From Neoscytalidium dimidiatum (lineage: Eukaryota; Ascomycota; Dothideomycetes; Botryosphaeriales; Botryosphaeriaceae): a stretch of DNA of 64,000 nt. Shown here in pieces: positions 1-12,412 of this stretch. The stretch is taken from NCBI GenBank assembly GCA_037367355.1, contig CM074695.1, forward strand, positions 4,588,001 through 4,652,000. The letters run 5' to 3'. The notes beneath the pieces were generated by a model, which was not told where the DNA came from, made no database searches, and saw only the letters and a program-made list of their open reading frames with translations. Position numbers and translations under genes: made by a program. Each line of letters begins with the position of its first letter. The first letter of the stretch is position 1.

Positions 1-806
1 GATTCATCGCGGCGCACAAGAGGGCATGAGTCGGGATGGCGGCGCGCTAGTGACGGAAGTGGTCACAAGCTTTTGTTCCAACTTAGTGAGGCTCAACCGG
101 CAGCCGGCCCGCGCGGTGTCGCACGTCAGTTTGCCCGCTGTTGAGGGACGCTGGGCGTGGGAGGTGGTGGCTGCAGAATGAATTCATGCGGAGGATTTGC
201 CGTTCGGCTGAGTTATGGTTATTGGCGGCGTTCATTGGCGGGCGGGGACAGACAGGCGGACTGCGCGGGAGGAGCTGCACGCGCAACGCGTTCTGGAAGC
301 GGGCGGCAACTCGGCTTTCATTCGGAGTGATATCATACCACCGCCAGCGCGCCCAAGCCTGGTGCCTGCCCCTCGTTACTCGTCACTCGTCACTCGTCTC
401 ACTCAACCCACGCTGCTTGCTCTCGTCCCCCCCCACGTGTCCCGCATGGGAAGCTCGGTGCCATCCCGGTCTCACCCTGGCCCGGTCCGGAGAACTGCTC
501 GCTTCTCTGCTTGAAAAAGCCCGAGGCGTTTCGCGCGCGCTGCTCACTTCTGGCACCCAAGCTCCACAGCTTCCATTCCTCCGTCCGAGTAAATTGTCAT
601 AGCTTCTGGCCCTGCTCATCTCCCGCCACACAACCTGAACTCTTCCTCCCTCTCTCTCCACACACTCAACTTTCTTTCAATTCTCTGCCTCTCCACTCTC
701 CACTCCCCATCTTCCCTTTCCCCAGTTTTTCCTTTCTCTGTAGTCCCTTCGCGCTAGCGTGTTTTTTGTGCGCCCGAGAGCAACAATCGCATCGGTAGAA
801 GCAACC
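1..806. other. Upstream region of ach1, no gene seen
   Basis: I see no supported coding gene here. From about 590 to 740 the + strand is strongly pyrimidine-rich (repeated TCTCC/CTCTC), as is common in promoters and 5' leaders of filamentous-fungal genes. This is probably the ach1 leader. The short open frames on both strands show no recognisable protein. Confidence 0.5.
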
Positions 807-2688
<1,882 letters not shown>

Positions 2689-4056
2689 GTGTGAGAGGAA
2701 GAGAAAAAAAACAAGTGGTAGGGAGGGGGAAAGGTTTGGATAGTAGGAGGAGAGAGGAAAGGGCTGTGGATGATATACAAAGGAAGATATACACTTGCAT
2801 AGGGTTGGCGAACTGTGTGGGGTAGATTTTATATGGGAATGATTGATGCCCTGGTTTTTTCTTGTTTGGTAAATAAAGAAAATAAAACAGATTCTTTGAT
2901 TAGCGATGCGATATGTTTGATGTCTGCTAGGTGCTGTAGGTTGTGGACGGAGCGCAAGGCTGGAGCTCGAAGGTAAGCACGGCTCTCTCCAGCCCGACTT
3001 ACAAGTTTTTTTTTCTAACTAATATGGTCGCGGTCGGCTTAGATCATACGGGAGTACCAGCTCTCGTACCCCGCGTCCTCGACAGCGGTATTGCCGCGGG
3101 AGGTCGTGGTGGCGTCTTCGGTGAAGTAATTCGCTTTACGTCCTGCTAAGAAGCTAACGGAGCCGCGGGATCACCTCAACAAGCGGCCGCAGGCCATTGC
3201 AGAGAGAACTGCAGTGCAGTCACGTCAACCCCTTCTCACAGAGTGAAAGGGTGCTAAAACCAGGTTTCATGCATCCCGCCAGGCGCCGCATCGAGCTGTG
3301 CGACGTCAATTGCTACCAGAAACCCGCCCTCTTTTTTTTTTGGCAACCAAAGCTGACATCTTGATAGGTGGACTCGCCACCGTGAGGCAGACCGGTCTGT
3401 CAGGCAGTTCAATGGATCCGCCTTGCCGGCCTCAGTGCTTCCATCGTCGGCTGAGCCGCGCTGGGAAGTCGAGCCCTTGCGCGCCACCATTAGGGCCCGA
3501 AACACATAGTAGAAGCACCAACCTTCTAAGGGAATTAATTCGTTCGTGTAGAGACTCTGCGCATTCACTAAATAGCTGAGGCAAACCGAGCGTCAGTACA
3601 GCCGCGCCCGTCACTGACCTAGTCAGGCTGTCCAGTTCACCAATTCAGAGCGACTACGCAACTTCTCTGTCTACCCAATCAGATTGCCAGTCGTAATCCA
3701 CGCCCATTCGCCAAAGCCATGCTTACGGCTTGGCTACCCCAGTTTAAGCTACGCGCTCGCAGCTTGTCCTACGGCTTTGTCCCTCGGCTAGGCCCGCGTC
3801 TTGCCGGGCCCGACCGTTTTGATGCTCTGGGTAGCGTCGCTGCTCTCCCAGCATAAAAGCTGCAATAATCATCCAAGGCGTGATCAAGTATTTCAACCCA
3901 CACACTGAAAACCTGGAGACTTAAAGCCTTTTTTTTTCCCACTCTATCGCCGCTTTATGTGGTTCATCCACGAACCGAGGAGCACGACAGCCTTTACGAA
4001 TTTCTCTTTCCAGCCGCCCCCATTTTACATCTACTCCCTCCATACTGCTTTCGGAT
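2689..4056. other. Intergenic region, no gene seen
   Basis: The first 200 bases look like the ach1 3' region (A-rich, AATAAAG at about 2872). The rest has only short open frames without recognisable protein content and two short T tracts, at about 3007 and 3335. The last stretch (3880-4050) may be the promoter and leader of the small gene at 4057. Confidence 0.4.
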
Positions 4057-4354
4057 ATGAATGAAAATGTGGTGCGAAGACATCTTTCGACCAGCGATTC
4101 TATTAACCTCACTGGAGTTATAATATCCTTCCTTGGCGTTCTATTCAGCTTCGTGGCATGCTACCTAGCCAATCTTCGCTCTCGCCAGCGATCCAGAGAT
4201 CAGAGTAAGCATAGCCTCCAACTCCTTATCCCATACGCCTCATATCGGCGAAGCTCATCAAGACTTAGCTTTCATCATCGGAGAGGCCGAAATGCAACCG
4301 CTCCAAGATCCTGAACGCTCGAATTCTTTACACAGTGAACTCGAAGAATCTTAA
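4057..4354 (+). CDS. Small single-pass membrane protein (77 aa), unknown function
   Basis: I do not recognise the family. Two exons, 4057-4204 and 4269-4354, are joined by a 64-base GTAAGC...CTTAG intron. The phases agree (1 + 2) and give 77 residues. Residues 16-38 form one hydrophobic helix (NLTGVIISFLGVLFSFVACY), followed at once by a basic stretch (NLRSRQRSRDQ) and then an acidic, Glu-rich tail (GEAEMQPLQDPERSN...ELEES). The positive-inside rule would put the C-terminus in the cytosol. Without splicing the frame runs into a Ser/Arg-rich nonsense tail, whereas the spliced version ends in a coherent acidic tail, which is why I prefer it. The next gene converges on it. Expression is not proven. 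Confidence 0.5.
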
Positions 4355-4515
4355 TAACGGACTTGTTGGACGAATGACGACTACGGAACATATACTTGGT
4401 GGACCGTGCTACCGCAACTACTCAGTGCTGTACTGACTTCCTTGAAGAATAACAAGCATCGCATCTACACCTCCTACCACTTCCTCTCGGTCACCCACAA
4501 CCCCCCGGCCCCGCG

Positions 4516-5775
4516 CTAGAATCCATTCGCACCCCCAACCCGCCTCATCCCCACCACACCTCCTCCTCCTCCTCCACCACCACCACCATCCTCCCCGCCC
4601 GCACACCCCCTCCCCCTCTTCCTCCTCTCCCCCTCCACCCCCCTGACGTACACCACCGTCGCCCCGAAGTGGAACGCGAACAGCCCGACCCACACGACAG
4701 CCATAGCGGCCACCAAGGCGGCCACCACCGCCATCGCGCCGACCGCGAACCCCCAGCACGCGCGCTGGAACGCGGCGGCGCCGGCGGCGGCCTGGCCGCG
4801 GCCCGTCGCCAGCCCGACCTGCATCGCGCTCAGCACGACGCTCGCGTACACGAAGACGACGGCCAGCCACGCGAAGTTGCGCCGGAACAGCTCGCGGTAC
4901 CAGGTCGAGCGCGGCATGTAGCCGAAGGCGAGGTCGCGCAGGGTCGAGGTCGAGGGCGCGAGGTAGTGGATGAGGGTCAGGCGCGGGAGGCGGAGTTCGC
5001 CGTAGGTGTAGCGAGGGGCGATGGGATGATGGGGTTGGTGGTGGTGGTGGTGGTGGGAGGATGCGGTGGTGGTGGTGGAAAGGGTGTCGAGGAAGGCGGT
5101 GGCGAGGGTGGTCCAGGCCGGCCAGGTCAGCGTCGGGGGCACGAGGTGGTGGGCGTGCGCGAGGGCGAGGTCGGACGGGTAGGAGAGGAGCCAGGTGTAG
5201 GAGAGGAGGAAGCCGGTGGCGGCGGCGTGCAGGGACGGGGTGGGCGGGGAGCGGGCATCGTTTCCTGCTGCCGTCGTGGTTGTGGCCGTGGCCTCGGGCA
5301 TGCAGAGGTGCGCGGTCCAGAAGGAGTGGTCGAGGAGCCACGACGGAAGCGGCTTGATGTAAATCTGGTCTTCGCGCCAGACGAGGTGCTCGTCTGGATT
5401 CTCGGTGATGTTGATCGTGCGCTGCAGGAGGCGTTGGCGGTGCAGCGGCCGTGCTGGCCGGGGCAGGCCGGCCAGCCAGAGGCGCTTGTGGATGCGGTCA
5501 AGTCTTGGGGTGGAGAGTTGGGAGTGGAGGTAGGTGTGGAAGTCGTCTTTCGGGCGCAGAATCTCGTGGTGGCCGATGTTGCGTCTCGAGGTGGGATCCA
5601 CTTTGAAAATGAGAACAGAGGCTGGGTGGTGGTGTTGAGGTCTGGAAGCGATGGACGGGTTCGGCGAGTCGGGCACCTTGTCGTCCGGAGCCGCGGGTAG
5701 GATTTGGTTTTCTATTGGAAATGGAGGCTCGAGCATCATTCGCAACGGGGGCTTGAGAGAGTGCATCCCGAGCAT
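4516..5775 (-). CDS. DUF6601-type fungal membrane protein
   Basis: This 419-residue single-exon frame matches, by memory of the family, the fungal DUF6601 proteins of unknown function. The diagnostic central block starts near residue 68 (HHEILRPKDDFHTYLHSQL), continues as LDRIHKRLWLAGLPRPARPLHRQ, then LVWREDQIYIKPLPSWLLDHSFW, then GFLLSYTWLLSYPSDLALAH. Two hydrophobic helices follow toward the C-terminus, around FAWLAVVFVYASVVLSAMQ and AMAVVAALVAAMAVVWVGLF, so it is probably membrane-bound. A His run (SSHHHHHHQPHH) interrupts the middle, and a Gly run lies close to the C-terminus; both are coded by simple triplet repeats. The start is uncertain: in-frame Met codons also occur at residues 4, 13 and 14. 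Function is unknown. Confidence 0.8.
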   Translation of the reverse strand: MLGMHSLKPPLRMMLEPPFPIENQILPAAPDDKVPDSPNPSIASRPQHHHPASVLIFKVDPTSRRNIGHHEILRPKDDFHTYLHSQLSTPRLDRIHKRLWLAGLPRPARPLHRQRLLQRTINITENPDEHLVWREDQIYIKPLPSWLLDHSFWTAHLCMPEATATTTTAAGNDARSPPTPSLHAAATGFLLSYTWLLSYPSDLALAHAHHLVPPTLTWPAWTTLATAFLDTLSTTTTASSHHHHHHQPHHPIAPRYTYGELRLPRLTLIHYLAPSTSTLRDLAFGYMPRSTWYRELFRRNFAWLAVVFVYASVVLSAMQVGLATGRGQAAAGAAAFQRACWGFAVGAMAVVAALVAAMAVVWVGLFAFHFGATVVYVRGVEGERRKRGRGCAGGEDGGGGGGGGGGVVGMRRVGGANGF

Positions 5776-6451
5776 TCAGACTATTTACGGGAATGTCGGG
5801 CGCCAGCCTTGTGGTTGAGATGATGTTTGAGATCTGACAGAGCTCAGCCGCATTGTGGCACAGCAAGGTAGAATCCAGTCGATCGGGTAGGCGAGGCACC
5901 TTTTGTACAGAGCCAGAATCGCCGTAATACGTGGCGGTCCAATCATCAGTGGGGAACTGCAGGACAGCGTGTAATTGTGGATGGGGGCCAAGATCTGCTA
6001 TTGGCTGATCTGCAATCATTACTGCCCCGCGAAACAACAGACGCCAGGACTTGACAGAGCCGTAGCACTAAAAGCAGGCAACGAGACTTCTACAGCCTAG
6101 TCGAATGATTTGAGCCGCAAACTCCATGACCAAGTGGGAAGGAAAGCGAGCCCTGAGCCGTATGCTGAATGTATGTAGTCATGGATCGGAACGCGTCTTC
6201 GAAGGCAGAAGTCGTCAGGTAAGTTTGGCCGCCCACTTGTTAGGAGCAAGACAGAGTAGCGAGTGTGGCCGGCGCACAAACACTTGATTATTAAACAGTG
6301 GTATCAGAATTCCCAACTATGTAGAAGGGCAAGTGGGAGATGACAAGTCCTGAATGTAGACGAACTTCCTGCATTCTTAATACCGGCTTACAACTTCTTT
6401 TTCTTTTTTTCCCAGGAAGTTCATAATATCGTAGAGCTTACGCAAGCGTTC
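5776..6451. other. Intergenic region, no gene seen
   Basis: This separates the 5' end of the DUF6601-type gene from the 3' end of the decayed dehydrogenase. Only short frames without protein-like content are present. A T-rich tract lies at about 6400-6413. Confidence 0.4.
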
Positions 6452-7637
6452 CTACATTTTCATCACAAGCCGTCCTTTCAGATGTTTATCCATATACAAC
6501 TCTGGCAGCTCCGGTACGTCCCCAAATCCGACCGTCGTGACATGAGACCAGACACCATGCTTTTCCACTACCGCCATCATATCATCAACCATTTTCTTCG
6601 TCGCCACCAAGCTTCCCTTGATTATGAATTCCTGGATACGGTATCAAAAGCGCCGAAATGGTATCCTTCCACGGGCAAACCCATCGCAACAAGCGTGCCT
6701 TGCGGTCGCAACACTTTTAGGCCCCACTACGTGGCCTCGATGTTGTCTGTACAAACAATGACGGCGTCAACGCCCTTGCCATCTTTCCCGAAATGCGCTA
6801 CCTTCTCCGTGGCATCTTCGGCGTTGTAGTCGACAACGGCATCTGCGCCCACCTCCTCCGCCAACTCCCGGCCTTCTTGACGATTGACAACGGCCACCGT
6901 AGGATGGCCCAACGCCCTGAGGAACTGGACTGCGAGTTGCCCGAGACCGCCGATGCCGACGACAGCGACGTGGGAGCCGGGCTTGAGCTGCGCGTTGACG
7001 ATCCCGCCCCAAACAGTAGCCTGCAAAAAGCAAAAAGCGCATCAGCCGCACGAGACTCCAAAGAAAAAAAAAAAAAAAAAGCAAAGGGCGTCCGTACCCC
7101 GGCGCACATCAGCGGCGCCGCCTGCTCGAACGGCAGGCCGTCCGGCAGCGCAGACGTGGACTCCGCGTCCGCGACGACGTACTCGGCGAACCCGCCGTCG
7201 TTGCGACAGGCCGGCCATCTCCTTGGCCTCGAAGAAGCGCGCGTCCGGGCCGCCCGGCGGCGCGCGTGCGGTAGTCGGCGCGGCCTGCCACCCCCGCCGC
7301 GCCGCCTGCTCGCCGACGCCGACCACCCGTCCCGACCGGCTCGTGCGAGCCCGTCATCGGCAGCCGCGACTCGTAGACGCCTTCGTAGACTTGGTACTCC
7401 GTGTGGCAGAAGCCCGCCGCGCCGATCTTGACGAGCAAGTCGTTGGGGCCGATGTCGGGGTCGGGGGCGGGGACTTCAACGAGCTCGTAGGGGTGTTTGA
7501 ACTGGAGAGAAGGCGTGTTAGTAGGTGGGGAGGAGGAGGAGGAGGAGGAGGAGGAGAAGGAGGAGAGCTATGGGAGTGCTGCCGTTGACCTTAGTGAGTC
7601 GAGCGGCCCTCATGACCTTCGGCACGGTTTCCGACAT
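6452..7637 (-). pseudogene. Decayed zinc-dependent alcohol dehydrogenase
   Basis: Reading the minus strand from the ATG at 7637, the MDR/ADH1 family can be followed end to end, but in several frames. Exon 1 is MSETVPKVMRAARLTK. An intron ends near 7504, then FKHPYELVEVPAPD, LVKIGAAGFCHTEYQVYEG (catalytic-zinc Cys region), GSHEPVGT. One extra G then shifts the frame before VVGVGEQAARRGW. The structural-zinc loop is scrambled and its Cys residues are missing (FFEAKEMAGL where FC is usual). Another shift falls before DGGFAEYVVADAES. A polyT-containing intron (about 7024-7100) precedes ATVWGGIVNAQL and the Rossmann block HVAVVGIGGLGQLAVQF. A TAG stop lies in EAT*WGLKVLRP at about 6737, and a further shift near 6634 precedes EFIIKGSLVATKKMVDDMM. 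At least three frameshifts plus one stop make loss of function likely. Confidence 0.85.
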
Positions 7638-8114
7638 GTTCTTAGTTTAAGGTAAACAGAGACCGAGATTTAAGTGTACTATATTTGGCGGATTTGGGCG
7701 AGAGCTTTGAATTATCCAGGCTTGAGGCGTTGTTCTCTACCCATATATCTTCGCATACCGTCTTTAGGCGTTCGAACGCAGAGCAGGATCACAAGTGGCG
7801 CTTTTCTGCCCTGCCCGTTGCTAAATTTCATGCAGCATTATTGGTTGCTCTCTGTGTCGGATCTCCGTTGTAAGCTTACCAACCGCATGTTGCCTGTACA
7901 TCAGCCTGCGCGGGGCTCACAGATTGTGGAGTGCCACAACACAACATGGAGACCTTGGCCAAAATTACAGAAGCTCATCTATATGAAAGCGGGGGTTCTC
8001 CGTCACCTATGCTGGCCGGGATTCCCCCAAGCGGCATTGATATATCCTGGATATTCCTATCATAGCTCAGTCCATATCTGCTAAGCCGAGCATCTACAGA
8101 TAGAGGAAACCAAG
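7638..8114. other. Shared upstream region of two divergent decayed genes
   Basis: About 480 bases lie between the former start codons of the dehydrogenase (-) and the GFA-type gene (+). This would have been a bidirectional promoter. A 136-codon open frame at 7674-8084 has no protein-like features, and I do not support it. Confidence 0.35.
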
Positions 8115-8716
8115 ATGTCTTACCAGGGCCATTGCAAATGCGAGGATATCCAGGTCATTCTGTCAAAGCAACCTGAAGATTCAGTTCTTTGCCATTGGTA
8201 TTTTCAAATTTCCCGATCAGCGGGTGAAATGAACTGATATTCTGAACATGGCAGTCGCAATTGTAGACGCGCTGGCGGACGTGGGGAAGGACTTCCTGAA
8301 GAACGTATCACTCTGAGTGACTGACATATGATAGCCTGCTCCATAAACTACAATGTCGACAAGGCGACACTGAACTCATGGACCCACACACTTTGCTGGT
8401 GGAATACCTCGACAAAAAGACAGTAAGCGGCAATAAAGTGACTGTAAGATGTCATATCTGAAACAGTCTCATATGTTGACTGACAATTTCGTAGCACAAG
8501 TTCTGCGGCTCTTGTGGAAGGTACGCCAACCCAACTCGTATAGTAAGCATGAGGGTTGATTTCTGTGATCAGATCTATCATTGCCGAAACTATACGGCTT
8601 TCAAGAAAAGTTTTCGTCAAGGCTTCCTTTTTTGATTCAATATCGATTCCAGCTGCAGAGGTCTTCACGGGCAGGAGAGAACTCAGGGTGAAGCCTGTCA
8701 ATATAGCTGCTCAGCT
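8115..8716 (+). pseudogene. Decayed GFA/CENP-V-type (glutathione-dependent formaldehyde-activating family) gene
   Basis: Pieces of this zinc-binding family lie in order but in different frames. ATG at 8115 gives MSYQGHCKCEDIQVILSKQ and then LCHW, where the family has a CHC.NC zinc motif. A CRRAGG-like remnant is at about 8253-8275. SINYNVDKATLNSWTHT (about 8341) is followed by a shift to LLVEYLDKKTVSGNKVT. After a likely intron ending in TAG at about 8494 comes HKFCGSCG, the second zinc pair. A further exon reads SIIAETIRLSRKVFVKASFFDSI, then IPAAEVFTGRRELRVKPV. Stops and shifts between the pieces and loss of part of the first Cys cluster point to a dead gene. The family role (activating aldehyde-glutathione adducts or related small-molecule chemistry) is general knowledge; the substrate here cannot be read. 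Confidence 0.7.
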
Positions 8717-8914
8717 ACACGTGCATCACACGTAAAAAAGGTGGCTTCGAATTTATCAATGACCCAGAAAACCTAGTCTAATCAATTGCCAAACATTTGG
8801 ACATGTATTGACGCTCATGAATATGTATATTCTCAAGACCCTGCTCAGTAGCCTATTTGTGCTTCGATTCAAAATTTGAATACTCTCAGAAATCCTACCA
8901 TGAAGATGCTGGTC

Positions 8915-11900
8915 CTATTCACCCACAGAGGAAAACTCTTCACCTACAACGGTCGTGATCTTGACACCCCGCCCCCTTCTTTGAACCCCGCCCGCCCGGA
9001 TCCATCGTGACAGATTCTTGCACTGGCTGACGTCAAACTCTTGGAGGTCTTCGCAGCCCTCCAATATCGCCTCAACACCCGTGCCTGTCACCCGCACACA
9101 TCCGCGCACAGCGAGGCTGCGAAGTCGGCGCAGGTGTAAGCTGAGGGCTCTCATGGACGAGTCGGAAACAGCACTTCCGCAGAACGACATGTCGACCCGT
9201 TCCAACAGGGGAAGTCCAAGGGCTACAACTTCTGTTGCCGTATCCGAAAGCGCGCAGCAGAAGCTCTGTGCGATTCGCCACATCATTGTCAGTCTATGCG
9301 GGACGCCATGTTCTGGTCGTGGAAGAGATGTGGGGAAATGGGGCTACGAAAGAGGGGGGGAGACGAACCAAATCCAGATCGCGCAGAGCCTTTGCCGCAT
9401 TGGACAAGAAAACAATGGCGCTGTCTGTCAAATATGTGCAATCGGCCAAGCAAAGCTTCGTTAGATTGGGGAACGGATGAACCGACCAGTGCTGAAAGCC
9501 CTGGTCCGTAATGGTAGTACATCTCCGCAAGTTGATCTCCTCCAGACGCGGGGACGCATGCACCGCGATGTGCGCCATTGTCTTATCCGACACATGCTTA
9601 CAGAATTGAAGGGACAGCCTGGCCAGTTTCGGGCACCCGACGATGGTACCGGGCGGGAGTAGTTGCTGGTCGGGGGTTGTGCTCTCGGAAGAATGCGACG
9701 GGGGACGTTCAGGGACGATCCAACCAATTACTCGAGCCAAGAGATTGTCCCCAGCTTTTCGGCAGTTGTCAAGTTGTAACTCCTCCAGGTTCTTGGCCAC
9801 GTTGACAACATTCAAGATATCAAGGCCGGCAACATCCCAAACATCTCTCATCTTCAGCGATTTGAGATTCTGGGCGCTGTAGTTTGCAATCGATTCGAAG
9901 CCTTTACTAGTAATGTGGAAGCATTTGTTGATGTTGATACTTGTCGGCCTATGACCTGCGAATGATAAAACCGATTGTAGGATATCGTCTGTGACGAGGC
10001 GATTGAATCGTGAAAGGTCGAGGTTCTGACAGATATTTGGACTTGATCTCAGGATATCTCTCCATCTAGTGCAAACAAGCTGCAATCTCATGAGGCTCCG
10101 TATGTCAAGGTACAGAAATATTTGGGTTAGGACGTTCTCAGGTAACGGTCCTGTATTTGGCGAAAGATGGACGCGAAGAAAGCGAGCAAGGTCCGGCTCT
10201 TCCCCTGATTCCTCAATTTTGGCCAGTGTTTTCTGATGCTCCTTCGCAGAAGATGCTTCCGAGGCTCTGGAGCTGACAAGGTTTGACATCTTCGTCCGCC
10301 ACGGCAGTGGTGTAAGCGGAGAATGCCGGAACTTTTCGAGCCTGCGAGATTGTGCCATGGGGAGATCCGAAGGCGAGATGGTACCTATGTTAGAGCCTTG
10401 CTTTTCATGGTCTTGATCTGCTTCTGCTGCCTCAATGATCTGCTGAAATGACTGCAGAGTCATCCCTCCGGACGCATGAGCTGCTTGTAACATGGACCCG
10501 TTGTCTTTCCGCGTAATGATGCCTGTTGCAGGAACTTCAAAGTCGAGAAAGTACGTTGCACCACATTTGTCACTTGGTAAGCTCAATAGTTAGTACAATT
10601 GCTGGCAACCATGGGTAACGAGAATACGTACCAGATCGCGGGAGAACGGGGCCGGAAATTAGGACTCCCGATACATCCCGTTCTTGGACAGCGGCCATCT
10701 TTGAGTCTCAACTTTTTCATCTCGATAGACATGATGAGTCTGCTCCCAGGGTGTACGAACGTTTGCCAATTTCCTTCTGCAAGCTGCCGATGATAATTAT
10801 TGGCCGTCATGATCCGGTATTGCCCAAGAAGCACCTTGTCCCTGCCGGGAAGATTGTGAATTTCAAAATGTGTTTCTAGTTGGGCTTTGAACATCTACGA
10901 AGGAACTATCAGCATAGATGGAAGATGGTCATTCGCAATTCTTACTTTCCAGTGCTTGAAGTAGACGAAGTCAAGCTTGTGCATGCCCCCCAGCACGTCT
11001 TCAAACAGAATGCTGTCCTGTAATGTGGGTGTGAGAGTGTGAAAAATGGAGTACCATGTTTTCATGAGACGTAGAATTCCTGGATATAGGGTACTAGTAG
11101 ACTTCAGTGGTGGTCATAGTAAAGGGATACAGAAAATTAGCTCACAGGATGAAGCGGAGAGATGCCACCATTACTCCGAGAAGAACAAATAACCTACGAC
11201 TATATAAGTAATTAGGGCTTGAACTAAATTTTGGTTACCTCACTTATCTATGGTGCAGTCAACGCGACGTCTGGTCATGTGAGGAATCTCCTTCGAACCA
11301 GCACCGGCCTTGATCGTCTCCCGAAGCGGCTCCGTTAACGCACGCATCCGGAGAGGAAGCTCTTTGAATATCTCAGTGATTGTGAAGATCAAGTCGTGAG
11401 ACGCACCGATCTGCTGCTTCGAGTGGGCAGCATGACAAACAACCTGCTGCATGCTGTCTTGAACAACCGCAGAATTCGCTGCCACGGCTTGCTCCAGGGA
11501 ATTGAAAGCAGCTTTGATCTGGTTGAGCTCTGAGTGCAGGTTGGTCTCGACAGAAGAAGTAAGGGAAGACTTGTTGCGTGGATCCGTTAGTAGGTGGTGT
11601 ATATCGCCCCGTAGGCCCGTCATTTGGCATTGTTGAGCATCCAAAATCCGACGTTCCGAATCTTGCAGCACGACATTCAGATTCTGCATCTGGTTTCCTT
11701 GCAAGGCTGAGATGCCGTTAAGTTGCTGTTGCATCAATGACGTGGCTAGGTTGAACCGAGAGTTCAACTCGCTCAGCTTGATGAACTGTGAACTGTTGGC
11801 TAGCTTCAGTTCGTCTAACGAGTTTACGCTCTTTTCTGCGTACTGCAAAGCAGAATGTTGGATCGTGCTGTACGCAGTCGTTAGAAGTTGACATAAATTT

Positions 11901-12412
11901 GGCAGAAAGAGCCTCACACTTGGACCATGTCGAAGAGGTTCGAGATCACTCTGGAGTGACTTTCGATATCCTGGTAAATTTTCTTTGCTTCCTTGGAGCC
12001 GGCAAGTGCCCATTTACTTTTGGACAATGTGCCGCGGTAAAATCCATCTGGCGCATGCCTTCCCAGTGTTGCTTGGTGTTTCTGGAGCTTCTCAATGAAA
12101 TTCTTTGCAATTTTCTCCGTCTCGTGCGCTCTCTGATGAATTTCATCGACGAGGTTGAGCAATGGTGATGCTGGTGAGCTGGAAAGTGGCGGGAGCTGTT
12201 GTAACTGCTTGAGCACTGACGCGATCGCCTCAAAGCGCTCGAGTGTTGCCTGGAAGTCTGCCGACGCGCCTCCATGATCCCGAAGGGCGACGCCAATCTC
12301 CTTGAGGAGATGCAGAGTAGCCAGACAGTCACCTATCACTAATTAAGCGAACGGGAACTATACCAAAGAGATGCTGGTACATACCAACCGAAAATCCAAA
12401 AGGGACAGCCAT
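8915..12412 (-). CDS. STAND-type N-terminal/ubiquitin-like/F-box/LRR fusion protein
   Basis: Eight exons fit in phase: 12412-12385, 12332-11918, 11867-11244, 11193-11146, 11093-10946, 10894-10632, 10572-9369 and 9265-8915. They total 3081 bases, 1026 residues. Residues 1-150 (MAVPFGFSVGDCLATLHLL, IGVALRDHGGASADFQ) match the helical N-terminus common in fungal STAND-like proteins. Residues about 150-355 are helical and Gln/Leu-rich. Residues about 390-520 match a fungal ubiquitin-like domain (DSILFEDVLGGMHKL, FVYFKHWKMF) ending in a Cys cluster (CPRTGC ... ICDKCGATYFLDFEV). An F-box follows at about 650-695 (GPLPENVLTQIFLYLDIRSL). The rest is leucine-rich repeats ending DVSQCKNLSRW, as in a conserved fungal F-box/LRR protein. 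The F-box half should serve as an SCF ubiquitin-ligase receptor. No stop separates the halves. The F-box part could also start at the Met in GGMTLQSF (about 10464) as a separate gene. Confidence 0.75.
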
